DNA from: Alphaproteobacteria bacterium
Lineage (GTDB): Bacteria; Pseudomonadota; Alphaproteobacteria; Micavibrionales; Micavibrionaceae
Length of the DNA stretch: 64,000 nucleotides
Assembly: GCA_021775955.1 (NCBI GenBank)
Contig: JAJFGU010000011.1
Location: forward strand, 124,001 to 188,000
Direction: 5' to 3'
The notes under the pieces are model-generated. The model saw only the letters and a program-made list of their open reading frames with translations, had not been told where the DNA came from and searched no databases. Of the stretch, positions 37,140 through 46,310 are shown piece by piece. Within the stretch, counting starts at the first letter, position 1. The number at the start of each line of letters is the position of its first letter. The translations under genes and the position numbers were made by a program.

Positions 37140-39048
37140 GAGCCCCCCGCTGCTTTTTAGGCGGGCCTTTTTTGACATGGCGCAGCAGGGTAATTACAGC
37201 CGCCGGAGTGACGCCGGGAATACGTGACGCTGCTCCTAAAGTGACGGGCCGCGCCTGCTCCAGCTTTTGCCGCACTTCGTTGGACAGGCTCCCGATTTGC
37301 GCGTAATCAAGGCTTTTGGGCAGTTCCAGCGCTTCATCCTTACGAAAGGCGCGAATATCGGCGTCGTGGCGCTCCATATAGCCGGCATAAAGCGCATCGA
37401 TTTCAATCTGCTCACGAATTTCGGCCTCAACACCGCCAAGCTCCGGCCAGACGGACTGCAGCTGCTCCCAATCAATATCAGGATAAGCCAGCAGCGCCGC
37501 CACATCGCGGCGGATTCCGTCTTTGTTGACACCAATGCCATAGGCCTCAAGCTCATTTGGCGTGGCCTGCAGGGATTTCACCAGATCACGGGCCTGCCCT
37601 AATTTCTTTGACTTTTCGGTCCAGACCTTCTCGCGCTGCGAACCGACACAACCAAGCGCAAGCCCCCTGCCCGTCAGGCGCTGATCGGCATTATCGGCGC
37701 GGAGTCTTAAACGATATTCTGCCCGGCTGGTAAACATGCGGTAAGGCTCGGGCGCACCTCTTGTGGTAAGATCATCGATCAAAACCCCAATATAGGCTTC
37801 GGCTCGATCCAGTGTGAAAACTTTATTAGAACCTTGGGCTGTTTCACGTGAAACGCTCGATTCTCCATTGGCGGCCTGCAGCGCGGCATTAATCCCCGCC
37901 ATCAGCCCCTGCGCCGCCGCCTCTTCGTACCCCGTTGTGCCGTTGATCTGACCGGCGAGAAACAGGCCGGGAATACGCTTGGTTTCTAAGGTATTTTTCA
38001 AATCCCGCGGATCAACATAGTCATACTCGATGGCATAACCCCATTCCAGAACCTCTACATTTTCAAGGCCTTTGATGGAACGAATATAGGCGTCCTGAAC
38101 CTCTACAGGGAGCGAGGTTGAAATCCCGTTGGGATAGACCGTATGATCGTCCAGCCCCTCCGGCTCGAGGAAAATCTGATGACGGGCCTTATCGGCAAAG
38201 CGCGTAACTTTATCTTCGATCGAGGGGCAATAGCGCGGCCCGGTGCCAGAAATATTGCCCGCATACATGGCCGAGCGATGGATATTTTCCTGGATGATTT
38301 GATGGGTTTTTTCATTGGTATAGGTGATATGGCAGGGAATCTGTGGCACTGTGATTTTCTCGTTCAGATAGGAAAACGGGACCTGCGGATCATCTCCCGG
38401 CTGCTCGTCCAAAACGTCCCAGTTGATCGTCCGGCCATCAAGCCGGGCAGGGGTGCCGGTCTTGAGACGACCCAGCGGGAATTTCATGCGCTCGAGCGTC
38501 TCTGCCAGACCAATGGTTGGCGCTTCTCCGACGCGGCCGGCCGGTATTTGCTCCTCACCACGATGTATCATACCGCGCAAAAATGTGCCAGTGGTCAGCA
38601 CCACAGCGCGGCAGGGAACGGTCTCCCCGGCTAGTGTTGTCAGGCCTTTAATACTGCCGTCTTTATCAAGAACCAGATCATCCGCAGCGCCTTCAACAAG
38701 CGTCAAGTTGGGGTAGTCCGAGAGTTCTGCCTGCATCGCCTCGCGGTAGAGCTTACGATCCGCCTGCGCCCGTGGCCCGCGCACAGCGGGACCTTTGGAG
38801 GCATTGAGCATCCGGAACTGGATCCCGGCCTGGTCGATGATACGGCCCATCAGCCCGTCCAGCGCGTCGATCTCGCGTACTAGATGGCCCTTGCCCAGCC
38901 CGCCAATCGCCGGGTTGCACGACATAGCACCAATGGTGTCAAGCTTATGGGTGAGCAGGGCGGTATTGGCGCCCATACGCGCAGCGGCAGCGGCGGCTTC
39001 ACAGCCCGCATGACCCCCGCCAACAACTATGACATCAAAGTTTTTCAT
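37129..39048 (-). CDS. mnmG: tRNA U34 carboxymethylaminomethyl synthesis protein MnmG
   Basis: MnmG (GidA) is the FAD protein that works with MnmE to modify wobble uridine 34. The 639-residue protein starts [19 protein letters not shown] (dinucleotide-binding GxGxxG). Family motifs include [40 protein letters not shown] and [19 protein letters not shown]. The ATG at 39048 matches the family. mnmE is upstream at 39236-40648 and rsmG overlaps downstream. A parS site lies inside. Confidence 0.98.
   Translation of the reverse strand: MKNFDVIVVGGGHAGCEAAAAAARMGANTALLTHKLDTIGAMSCNPAIGGLGKGHLVREIDALDGLMGRIIDQAGIQFRMLNASKGPAVRGPRAQADRKLYREAMQAELSDYPNLTLVEGAADDLVLDKDGSIKGLTTLAGETVPCRAVVLTTGTFLRGMIHRGEEQIPAGRVGEAPTIGLAETLERMKFPLGRLKTGTPARLDGRTINWDVLDEQPGDDPQVPFSYLNEKITVPQIPCHITYTNEKTHQIIQENIHRSAMYAGNISGTGPRYCPSIEDKVTRFADKARHQIFLEPEGLDDHTVYPNGISTSLPVEVQDAYIRSIKGLENVEVLEWGYAIEYDYVDPRDLKNTLETKRIPGLFLAGQINGTTGYEEAAAQGLMAGINAALQAANGESSVSRETAQGSNKVFTLDRAEAYIGVLIDDLTTRGAPEPYRMFTSRAEYRLRLRADNADQRLTGRGLALGCVGSQREKVWTEKSKKLGQARDLVKSLQATPNELEAYGIGVNKDGIRRDVAALLAYPDIDWEQLQSVWPELGGVEAEIREQIEIDALYAGYMERHDADIRAFRKDEALELPKSLDYAQIGSLSNEVRQKLEQARPVTLGAASRIPGVTPAAVITLLRHVKKGPPKKQRGAHAA
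37840..37855. promoter_or_regulatory. parS site 3, within mnmG
   Basis: TGTTTCACGTGAAACG, one base from consensus. In mnmG it encodes part of [10 protein letters not shown], a poorly conserved loop, so it could be kept for ParB binding without harming the enzyme. Confidence 0.93.
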
Positions 39049-39082
39049 GTGGGGGTTATATACTGAAAATGGTGAATGAGAC

Positions 39083-39198
39083 AAGATCCTTCGGCTCCGC
39101 TTCCGCCGTCGCTCTACAGGCTATGGCGGACAGGCAGGATGACATCGTCTAAAGGCATTTCTTGTATTTAATAGATCCCGGCTTTCGCCGGGATGACG
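39083..39198. repeat. REP-like repeat between mnmG and mnmE
   Basis: Contains GATGACATCG after a GCGGACAGGCA stretch, then a clean hairpin ATCCCGGCTTTCGCCGGGAT at 39175-39194 followed by GACGA. It belongs to the GTCATCCC-type family of this genome and fills most of the 187-base space between the two genes. Confidence 0.65.
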
Positions 39199-39235
39199 AT
39201 TTACTAAATTCGCTTCGCTCATATAAGAAAATCTG

Positions 39236-40648
39236 TCATTTCCCGATGCAAAAATCCCTGAAGATCACGTCGAGCAGATCCTCGACATCGACGCGGCCGG
39301 TGATGCGGCCCAGAGCGCGGATGGCCAGACGCATATCTTCTGCCATAAGTTCAGGCAATTCTGCCTTAAGCGCCCGGCCCAAAGTCTCGTGACATTCTTC
39401 AAGGGCTTTTCTGTGGCGCTGGCGGGTAAGGGCAGGGGCTTCACTTTTGCCGATGAGGTCTGCGGCTTTTTTAACAAGACCTTCGATTAAACCTTCCAGC
39501 CCTTCTCCGGTTTTTACAGAAATTTTAATATGAGGGTCGGGGTACTTCGCATTGTTTTTCTGATCAGATTTATTGACGATGACAATCGAATTTTTATCGA
39601 TCAGGCCCAGCGTATGCGCATCGGCTTCTTGCGTTCCGTCAAATAAAAGCAGGCGAATATCGGCTTCCTGCGCCCGTTTGAGGGCACGGCGAATCCCTTC
39701 GGATTCAATAGAATCTTGGCCCTGCTCTCCAATCTGATCCGGGCGCAAACCCGCTGTATCCGCCAGAATCACAGGATAACCCCCCAAATCCAGATGAACC
39801 TCAACCACATCGCGGGTGGTCCCGGCCAGCTCTGAAACAATCGCAACATCGCGCTGCGCCAACGCATTGACCAGGCTCGATTTGCCGGCATTGGGCGCAC
39901 CAATTACGGCGACCTGAACACCGCCGCGCAGGATTTCACCGCGCCGGTTGTCATTTAAATGCCCATTCAGCTCTGCAATCATTTTTGAAATCACAGGCTG
40001 CATTTTTGAAATCACGTCCTCGGGCAAGTCCTCGTCAGGGAATTCGATATCGGCTTCGGTATAAGCGAGGGCCTTTGTGAGCTCCTCGCGCCAGCGATCA
40101 TAAAGCCGGGACAGCGATCCTTCCATCTGCGCCAGGGCCTGGGATTTTTGCGCCTGGGTTTCGGCATCGATCAGATCGGCAATCGCCTCGGCTTCGGTTA
40201 AATCCATTTTGCCGTTTTCAAAAGCGCGGCGGGTGAATTCTCCGGGCTCGGCAAGGCGGTGGTCAGGCTGCTCCGAGAGCACTTCCAACAATTCCTGAAT
40301 CACCGCAGGACCGCCATGAATATGATACTCAACCACATCCTCGCCGGTATAGCTGGCCGGTGCTTTAAAATAAGCGACCAGCCCGGTATCAATAATGGTG
40401 GAATTTTCTACAGCCGTTTCACGTGAAACATCGTTGCTGCCTTGCCTTGTAATTTTACGTAATTCTAATCTGTGGGAAGGGGGGATAGCTCTGGTCGTTC
40501 CAATTGCGTCTTCCCTTGCCCCTGCGTCGGTGAGGGCGGTAAGGCTGCTCACCGCCTGTGGTCCGGAAACTCTAACTATGGCTACTCCTGCGCGGCCCGG
40601 CGCACTGGCGAGGGCATAAATCGTCTCACTTTCAGCTGTCTTTTCCAT
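39236..40648 (-). CDS. mnmE: tRNA modification GTPase MnmE
   Basis: MnmE (TrmE) is the GTPase partner of MnmG. The 470-residue protein has the N-terminal tetrahydrofolate-binding domain (IYALASAPGRAGVAIVRVSG), a helical domain, the G domain with P-loop GAPNAGKSSLVNAL, ELAGTTRDVVE, DTAGLR and NKSD, and the C-terminal CIGK box with its catalytic cysteine. The ATG at 40648 is the family start. A parS site lies in the N-terminal coding region. Confidence 0.98.
   Translation of the reverse strand: MEKTAESETIYALASAPGRAGVAIVRVSGPQAVSSLTALTDAGAREDAIGTTRAIPPSHRLELRKITRQGSNDVSRETAVENSTIIDTGLVAYFKAPASYTGEDVVEYHIHGGPAVIQELLEVLSEQPDHRLAEPGEFTRRAFENGKMDLTEAEAIADLIDAETQAQKSQALAQMEGSLSRLYDRWREELTKALAYTEADIEFPDEDLPEDVISKMQPVISKMIAELNGHLNDNRRGEILRGGVQVAVIGAPNAGKSSLVNALAQRDVAIVSELAGTTRDVVEVHLDLGGYPVILADTAGLRPDQIGEQGQDSIESEGIRRALKRAQEADIRLLLFDGTQEADAHTLGLIDKNSIVIVNKSDQKNNAKYPDPHIKISVKTGEGLEGLIEGLVKKAADLIGKSEAPALTRQRHRKALEECHETLGRALKAELPELMAEDMRLAIRALGRITGRVDVEDLLDVIFRDFCIGK
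40415..40430. promoter_or_regulatory. parS site 4, within mnmE
   Basis: CGTTTCACGTGAAACA, one base from the consensus. It is translated as part of NDVSRETAVE, in the same V-S-R-E frame as the other three sites. Confidence 0.92.
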
Positions 40649-40743
40649 GCATGAGCTTTTACACCGCCTTGATGCCTTTTTCTACATTCATGTTTAAACG
40701 TTTAAAAACTTTACATATTTTAAAATTTCTGTGACACTAGATT

Positions 40744-40959
40744 ATGGCCCGATATCTTTCTTATTCCTGTACCCCCATTGAAATGATCGTCGAAATGAGA
40801 TCACGGCAGTTTCCTGATCTTGTACGGGAATTTGAAAAAATATGCGGTGCACCTGATCTAACCCACGAAGAGATGCATTTGCAAATTAAGCAGACTATAG
40901 AGCTTTATCATATGCGCCTGGATGCCGGATTAATACAACGCGGTGCCATGCGCTGTTAA
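40744..40959 (+). CDS. Small protein of unknown function
   Basis: A 71-residue open frame, MARYLSYSCTPIEMIVEM at the start, with a mostly helical, charged sequence (PDLVREFEKICGAPDL, IKQTIELYHMRLDAG). No strong ribosome site precedes it. It stops 3 bases from the convergent DUF6489 gene. It is divergent from mnmE (95 bases). The helical pattern and the regular amino-acid composition favour a real small gene, but this is uncertain. Confidence 0.45.
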   Translation: MARYLSYSCTPIEMIVEMRSRQFPDLVREFEKICGAPDLTHEEMHLQIKQTIELYHMRLDAGLIQRGAMRC

Positions 40960-40962
40960 TTT

Positions 40963-41235
40963 CTACTTCTTCGCCTTTTCTGGCGCTGCGGCAGGAGCTT
41001 CCGGTGATTTAAGGCCCATCTGGCCCCAAAAAATCTTCTGCATCTCGCTCCAGCCCTGAATCGATGGCGTCATCCAGGTCTGCATCATGGTTTCGGGGTC
41101 AAGACCCTTGATGTTATCCATCATCTGCTTTTGCATTTCCTTCATCATCGCCTCCTGCATCGGGGCGACATCGGGCAGACCGATAAATGTACGGGCCTCT
41201 TCGGGGGTGCATTCGACATCAACTTTAAATTTCAT
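40963..41235 (-). CDS. DUF6489-like small protein
   Basis: A 90-residue protein, MKFKVDVECTPEEARTFIG, PDVAPMQEAMMKEMQKQMMD and MMQTWMTPSIQGWSEMQKIF, ending in an A/P/K-rich tail. I recall this pattern as an uncharacterised alphaproteobacterial family (DUF6489). The start at 41235 follows AAAAAGGAG, much better than upstream alternatives. The methionine-rich amphipathic helices and phasin-like WGQM tail suggest surface or protein binding, which is inference only. Confidence 0.82.
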   Translation of the reverse strand: MKFKVDVECTPEEARTFIGLPDVAPMQEAMMKEMQKQMMDNIKGLDPETMMQTWMTPSIQGWSEMQKIFWGQMGLKSPEAPAAAPEKAKK

Positions 41236-41385
41236 GGCGCGGCTCCTTTTTGCTGATAAAGGTTTTACCACGAAGAAGGCCAAGATTCACGAAAAAACAC
41301 CCCAAACGTGATGGTCGTCCTACAGTCCGTGTGGGGGACCATAGAACGACCAGCGACGCGAGGGACACTTTTTAGTCAAGCAGAT

Positions 41386-41901
41386 CTAGCGCTTCCAACG
41401 AAAGTCAGAAAGAGCCTTTAATGCCTTTTCCTTCTGGCAACTACGGTAATCGGAAACCGCAAGGGCATGACGGTCATCAACGATATTACCGGTGGTCTGC
41501 CAGACATCAAGACGGGCTTTTCTATTACGATTGGATTTGGCGATTTCCTTAGGGCCGAGGGCAAAACGAACCCCAACGAAAATACCTAGAGCCGCCACTT
41601 TTCCAGCCGAGCGCTGGTTCCTGTCCATAGCAGAAGCTGAGTGGATTTGATGGATGGATTTGAGCAGGGGAAGGCACGAATCCGCCATGGAAGGGGAGAG
41701 AGGGTCTGAGGCAAGAGATATGTTCTCCGCCTCAAATACGTTCGCAGGATCCTGGGCTTCAAACGCCCAGGCCGACTCTGGAGCCGAGCCTGCGGAAATA
41801 ATGAAAGCTGAAAGAGCGACGGTAAAATACCGGCCGCTTCTATGAATGTATTTCTTTAATAAGCTATGCATGGCATAGCGATACGCAATCTGGTTACTCA
41901 T
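41386..41901 (-). CDS. Exported protein of unknown function
   Basis: A 171-residue protein with a signal-like segment (YFTVALSAFIISAGSAPES, then AWAFEAQ, cleavage near residue 46). The mature part has two cysteines and a basic C-terminal half (KEIAKSNRNRKARLDVWQTT). The start is not certain: ATG at 41901 is used, with GTG 41910 and ATG 41871 possible. The family is not recognised. The gap 41902-42252 upstream is strongly AT-rich; it holds a GTCAC-N14-GTGAC pair near 42018 but no gene that I can support. Confidence 0.6.
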   Translation of the reverse strand: MSNQIAYRYAMHSLLKKYIHRSGRYFTVALSAFIISAGSAPESAWAFEAQDPANVFEAENISLASDPLSPSMADSCLPLLKSIHQIHSASAMDRNQRSAGKVAALGIFVGVRFALGPKEIAKSNRNRKARLDVWQTTGNIVDDRHALAVSDYRSCQKEKALKALSDFRWKR

Positions 41902-42252
41902 TTTCCCCACCCTGGGATTTTTTGGTTATTATTTTTACTTTTTTTGAGTGACCAAACAAAGCTGCGGATTTGTCTTATTTTTTATTTTATCTTTATGCCC
42001 GACCTATCCTTCAGGTTAGTCACCTTACAATTTCATTGTGACCATAAAAGTGATGTTATGGCAAATACTTTCGTTTCGGATTTTGGCGTTTTTTCGCTCT
42101 AATTTTAGGTAAAAATGAAGCGTACGGTTTTTTAGCCCGCCTGAATTTGCACAGAGTTATGCTACATACAACCACCTAAACCCTTGCAAAGGTTTTCAAT
42201 TCGCGCAATTATGGCGGTACTTTCATCACTGTTTCCCAAAGGAGGCCCGGCG

Positions 42253-42789
42253 ATGCGTATTGTTGATATGCCTGAGTTTAAAGACAAAAATCAGGTCTTA
42301 AGTTTCGACCAGAATACGCCCGTTTGCGATGCGGTGGATGAGATGTCCAAGCAAAATTACGGCGCCGTGCTGGTGACCAAGGGCAAGAAACTGGCTGGCA
42401 TTTTTACCGAGCGTGATTTGCTGCGCCGGGTTGCCGCCTGCCGTCTGGACCTTAAAAAGATTAAACTTAAAGACGTCATGTCCACGCATATTAAGACCGC
42501 AAAAAAGAATGACAAAATCGCTGATACGCTCCGCCGCATGAATCAGGGGCGTTTTCGTCATATGCCGGTGATAGACGATAATGGTGATGTGATCGGCCTT
42601 TTGAGCCAGGGGGACTTTATCGCCCTGACTTTGAGTGATGCCCTGCATATCGCTGGAATCACCGCCCGCGCTGAAGTTGAAAAAGGCAATTCCACACCGT
42701 TTTCGATGATTTTTGCGATTATTATCTACACGCTGGGCCTGCTGTTTGTGGTTTCCGCTATCGGTTTCTGGGGCACCGGCGGTCCTTAA
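42253..42789 (+). CDS. CBS-domain protein with C-terminal membrane segment
   Basis: A 178-residue protein with two CBS motifs: one ending KKLAGIFTERDLLRRVA and one with RFRHMPVIDDNGDVIGLLSQ. CBS pairs bind adenosine nucleotides or act as sensors. A C-terminal hydrophobic helix (FSMIFAIIIYTLGLLFVVSA) anchors it in the membrane. The ATG at 42253 has a perfect AAAGGAGG site 8 bases upstream, so the longer TTG frame is rejected. The partner is unknown; it stands alone. Confidence 0.88.
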   Translation: MRIVDMPEFKDKNQVLSFDQNTPVCDAVDEMSKQNYGAVLVTKGKKLAGIFTERDLLRRVAACRLDLKKIKLKDVMSTHIKTAKKNDKIADTLRRMNQGRFRHMPVIDDNGDVIGLLSQGDFIALTLSDALHIAGITARAEVEKGNSTPFSMIFAIIIYTLGLLFVVSAIGFWGTGGP

Positions 42790-42956
42790 ATCTTCTTTTT
42801 CCGAAGCAGAAATCGGGCACAAAAGGATTCTATTTACATTTACCCACCATACCTATATTACCGTGAGCAAGCTATACACAGAACAGGTGAGAACATTTTA
42901 AGAACATTCTTGCAATTTGTCTTACGATTCCGTAAACTGGATACGGGAGAAGAGCT

Positions 42957-43403
42957 ATGCATAGTGCAGTAAAAATCGCCAAGAAGTTTATCGACAAATC
43001 CTCAAGTGCGCCTGACATGACGCCTATGAAGCTTTTAAAGCTGGTTTACATGGCGCATGGATGGACGCTCGGATTGTACAACAAATCTTTAATCTCAGAG
43101 GACGTAGAAGCTTGGAAGTACGGGCCGGTTATCCCAGAACTTTACAGGGAAATAAAGGGATTTGGAAAAACCCCCGTTCCCTCTTTGCCCGATAGTTATA
43201 CTGTTCAGCTAGATGCAGAAGAGCAAAATATAGTTGATCAAGTGTATGAAAAATACAACAAGTTTACGGGCGTACAACTTTCCTCAATGACACACGCAGA
43301 AGGTACTCCATGGCATCAAGTATGGAATACCGTTGGGTGTGATGTTATCCCTGATGAAATGATAAGAGAGTATTACAGGGACTTATCTGGGCATGGCAGA
43401 TAA
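42957..43403 (+). CDS. Panacea (DUF4065/SocA-like) domain protein, candidate antitoxin
   Basis: A 148-residue single-domain protein. The Panacea signature is TPMKLLKLVYMAHGWTLGLY, EDVEAWKYGPVIPELYREIK and QLSSMTHAEGTPWHQVW. Panacea domains are antitoxins in PanAT systems and include Caulobacter SocA. The ATG at 42957 has GGGAGAAGAG upstream. It overlaps the following membrane-protein gene by 11 bases. By the known PanAT layout it would be the antitoxin and the next gene the toxin. The pair is AT-richer than rho and sits between housekeeping genes, as expected of an accessory module. Confidence 0.85.
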   Translation: MHSAVKIAKKFIDKSSSAPDMTPMKLLKLVYMAHGWTLGLYNKSLISEDVEAWKYGPVIPELYREIKGFGKTPVPSLPDSYTVQLDAEEQNIVDQVYEKYNKFTGVQLSSMTHAEGTPWHQVWNTVGCDVIPDEMIREYYRDLSGHGR

Positions 43404-43827
43404 AAAAGAAAATGAAAAGATTTCTATTCCAGATTCTGCTGTCGATAAAGAGTCGGCGGTAAGTGAGAAAAGCCCTAATAAAGACCTCGCTAAAAATGAA
43501 GACGCCCTTATTGAAAGCGCCCAATATGGAGAAAAGCTAAAAAATAGCTTTGACCTTACGCAACTTCTGCACCTTTGTTTATATCGTTATGGGGTAACCC
43601 TTATCTTCACACTGGCCTGTATAACAGTAATATTCATTTTTTGGGTATTTGGTTCCATGATATACGAATATTCCAAATACGTGATGGCAGAGCCAACTAG
43701 GCTCGAAGAGTTCTTAGGAGAGGTATGGAAAATTTTAACAGGAGCATCTGTTATTATCTTTGTTCAATTGCTTGGATGGACGATTAAGAGAAAAGCGGAC
43801 GAACTTAAAGACAGCAAGAGGCGGTAG
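43393..43827 (+). CDS. Small two-helix membrane protein, candidate toxin of Panacea pair
   Basis: A 144-residue protein. Residues 1-55 are charged and disordered, followed by transmembrane helices at about 67-92 (TLIFTLACITVIFIFWVFG) and 115-131 (TGASVIIFVQLLGW), with a basic C-terminus. It starts 11 bases inside the Panacea gene, so the two are translationally coupled. Known PanAT systems include membrane-acting toxins, so toxin activity is plausible but inferred only from position. Its stop is 2 bases from the rho stop, with no terminator. Confidence 0.75.
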   Translation: MADKKENEKISIPDSAVDKESAVSEKSPNKDLAKNEDALIESAQYGEKLKNSFDLTQLLHLCLYRYGVTLIFTLACITVIFIFWVFGSMIYEYSKYVMAEPTRLEEFLGEVWKILTGASVIIFVQLLGWTIKRKADELKDSKRR

Positions 43828-43829
43828 TT

Positions 43830-45086
43830 TTATTGATTCATGCTCGTGAAGAATTCGTCGTTGGTTTTGGTGTCTTTCATCTTGCCCAAAAGGAATTCAA
43901 CCGCATCGACGGTGCCCATCGGGTTAAGAATACGGCGCAGCACCCACATTTTCTGCAAGGTGGCCTGATCGACAAGCAGTTCTTCTTTCCGCGTGCCGGA
44001 TTTTTGAATATCAATCGCCGGGAAGACGCGTTTATCGGCAATTTTGCGATCCAGCACAATTTCGGAATTACCCGTGCCTTTAAATTCTTCGAAGATCACC
44101 TCATCCATGCGCGAGCCTGTATCGATCAACGCGGTGGCAATAATCGTCAGCGATCCGCCCTGTTCGATATTACGTGCGGCACCAAAAAATCTTTTCGGGC
44201 GTTGCAGGGCATTGGCGTCCACACCACCGGTCAGGACCTTACCCGAGCTTGGCACCACCGTGTTATAGGCACGGGCAAGACGCGTGATAGAATCGAGCAG
44301 GATAATAACATCGCGCTTGTGTTCGACCAGACGCTTGGCTTTTTCCATCACCATTTCAGCCACTTGTACGTGGCGTGAGGCCGGCTCATCAAAGGTCGAG
44401 GAAATCACCTCGCCACGCACGCTGCGCGCCATATCGGTGACCTCTTCTGGCCGTTCATCAATCAGAAGAACAATCAAATATGCATCCGGATGGCTGGCGG
44501 CGATAGAATGCGCAATTTCCTGCAGCATCACGGTTTTACCGGTTCTTGGCGGCGCAACAATCAAGGCGCGCTGGCCAAAACCAAGCGGCGAAGTAAGCTC
44601 AATCACGCGCTGTACCGACGCTTTTTTGGTCGGGTCGTCAAATTCGAGTTTGATTTTGCGGTCCGGATAAAGCGGGGTCAGATTATCGAAATTAATACGG
44701 TGGCGTGTTTTGTCCGGAGATTCATTATTGATCGAACCAACCCGAAGCAGCGCAAAATAACGCTCTGAATCCTTGGGGGCGCGGATTTCACCCTCGATAA
44801 TATCGCCGGTGCGTAAACCGAAGCGGCGGACCTGGCTGGGCGAGACATAAATGTCATCCGGACCGGGCAGGTAGTTTTCCTCGGGGCTGCGCAGGAAGCC
44901 AAAGCCGTCCTGTAGCACCTCAAGCACGCCAACGCCGGAAATCGGCACGTTTTGCTCTGCCAATTGCTTCAAAATCGCAAACATCATGTCCTGTTTGCGC
45001 ATGGAGTTGCAGTTTTCGATCTCCAACTCTTCAGCAAATGCCAATAGCTCTGCGGGCGAGCGTGTTTTTAATTCTGTAAGATTCAT
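43830..45086 (-). CDS. rho: Transcription termination factor Rho
   Basis: Rho is a hexameric RNA helicase that ends transcription. The 418-residue protein has the N-terminal helical domain ([20 protein letters not shown]), the cold-shock-like RNA-binding domain ([22 protein letters not shown] in part), Walker [15 protein letters not shown], Walker [18 protein letters not shown] and the Q/R-loop region [14 protein letters not shown]. The length is normal. The ATG at 45086 is the family start. It is followed on the same side by hemJ, hemH and hemE. Confidence 0.99.
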   Translation of the reverse strand: MNLTELKTRSPAELLAFAEELEIENCNSMRKQDMMFAILKQLAEQNVPISGVGVLEVLQDGFGFLRSPEENYLPGPDDIYVSPSQVRRFGLRTGDIIEGEIRAPKDSERYFALLRVGSINNESPDKTRHRINFDNLTPLYPDRKIKLEFDDPTKKASVQRVIELTSPLGFGQRALIVAPPRTGKTVMLQEIAHSIAASHPDAYLIVLLIDERPEEVTDMARSVRGEVISSTFDEPASRHVQVAEMVMEKAKRLVEHKRDVIILLDSITRLARAYNTVVPSSGKVLTGGVDANALQRPKRFFGAARNIEQGGSLTIIATALIDTGSRMDEVIFEEFKGTGNSEIVLDRKIADKRVFPAIDIQKSGTRKEELLVDQATLQKMWVLRRILNPMGTVDAVEFLLGKMKDTKTNDEFFTSMNQ

Positions 45087-45310
45087 GAAATTTTCTTCAT
45101 TGTCTCGTTTGAAACAGGAAAAAGCAATAAATCACAAGCTTTCCTGACCATCGGCCGGACTTCCCGGCACAAAATAAATAACCCTAATTTTTGTGGATTT
45201 CTTTATAAGACAGCTCGTTTATACCGACGGCCCCAAAGTAAGTCAAGCACTTATGTTATTTTATTATATCTGTATGAGAAGCGCCAGTGGTTTTTCATAT
45301 ATTACCCTTC

Positions 45311-45443
45311 CGTCATCCCGTTGGCATCCCGAGCCCTCGCGAGGGATTTGCACAAACGGGATCCATCTGTCAGCAGCTTTGCTGCTGTCTTTTCTGGATC
45401 CCCGCTGTTTAAGCAAGGCTTTGCCTTGCCGCGGGGATGACAG
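45311..45443. repeat. GTCATCCC-bounded compound repeat after hemJ
   Basis: Starts CGTCATCCCG and ends CGGGGATGACAG, an outer inverted repeat. Internal hairpins are AGCAGCTTTGCTGCT at 45372-45386, CCCTCGCGAGGG at 45334-45345 and GGCAAGGCTTTGCCTTGCC at about 45412-45430. It lies 10 bases past the hemJ stop, where it could also act as a transcript end structure. It resembles the repeats at 16136 and 54341. Confidence 0.72.
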
Positions 45444-45453
45444 AGAAGGTGGG

Positions 45454-45900
45454 CTAAAACGGCTCTGCAACCGCCATAATGACGATAATCACCATGATTG
45501 CTGCCGGCACTTCATTCATGATGCGGTAAAATTTGGCATCGCGAGTGTTTTCATCGGCGGCGAAAACCTTGACCCATTTGGCAAAAGCCATATGCAGGCC
45601 GGTCATAGCCACCACAGCCAGCATTTTGACGTGCATCCAGCCACCATCAAACAACGCCGGATTGGCAATGATCATAAGGATCCCAAACACCCAGGCCGCC
45701 ATCATCGCCGGGTTCATAATGACTTTCAGCAGGCGCTTTTCCATGATTTTAAAGGTTTCAGATGCCTCGGAACCCGTTTTCGCTTCGGCGTGATAGGCCA
45801 AAAGCCGTGGCAAATAAAGCATTCCCGCCATCCAGGCAATAATGCTGATGATATGCAGGGCGCGGAGCCAGTCGTAATGTTGGGAGAGAATCTCGCTCAT
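45454..45900 (-). CDS. hemJ: Protoporphyrinogen oxidase HemJ
   Basis: HemJ oxidises protoporphyrinogen IX to protoporphyrin IX in the inner membrane. The 148-residue protein has four hydrophobic helices and the conserved histidine and lysine regions: YDWLRALHIISIIAWMAG, MLYLPRLLAYHAEA and WMHVKMLAVVAMTGLHMAFA. The length is normal. It lies beside rho and is separated from hemH by a small gene on the other strand. The plus-strand frame over it is a shadow. Confidence 0.95.
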   Translation of the reverse strand: MSEILSQHYDWLRALHIISIIAWMAGMLYLPRLLAYHAEAKTGSEASETFKIMEKRLLKVIMNPAMMAAWVFGILMIIANPALFDGGWMHVKMLAVVAMTGLHMAFAKWVKVFAADENTRDAKFYRIMNEVPAAIMVIIVIMAVAEPF

Positions 45901-45998
45901 GGGTTTGTTTTAACGCGAAGGCACGAAGAAACGAAGGGGTTTTTTGTTGACGTAATCACTGGATTGTGCTTTATAGCATTTTCTATATGGAGTAAAAA

Positions 45999-46310
45999 AT
46001 GAGTGCGAGCACTAAAGTTGTAGGTGGAATTGTTGGTGGGCTTGGCGGGGGTTTCGCCGGGGTGGCCTTGGATTCCTCAGATGGGGGGCTTACCGGTGCC
46101 TTGGCATTTCTTGGCCTCCTTGGTGGTGCTAGTCTTGCTGAATATTTTGAAAGAAGAGCGTCCCGTAAGAAACGTGATGATCGCGAACCGGTAAGACGAC
46201 AAGAAGAAACCTTTGATGATTTTTCTGATGATCTCTCTTTGCACAGGAACCCGTTCAGCAGAAACGTTCAGGAAGAATCCTCTCCTGACAAGCTTGATTT
46301 CGACAACTAA
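45999..46310 (+). CDS. Glycine-zipper small protein
   Basis: A 103-residue protein. The first half is a glycine-rich hydrophobic region (KVVGGIVGGLGGGFAGVALD, GALAFLGLLGGASLAEYF), like a glycine-zipper membrane segment. The second half is charged and probably disordered. A GGAG site is 6 bases before the ATG. It overlaps the convergent hemH stop by 4 bases. I do not recognise it. Confidence 0.6.
   Translation: MSASTKVVGGIVGGLGGGFAGVALDSSDGGLTGALAFLGLLGGASLAEYFERRASRKKRDDREPVRRQEETFDDFSDDLSLHRNPFSRNVQEESSPDKLDFDN

Noticed and set aside
45193-46002. 269-residue plus-strand open frame
   Set aside because: It lies over hemJ on the other strand, is rich in H, R and P without any domain, and begins in repeat DNA; hemJ is the real gene.
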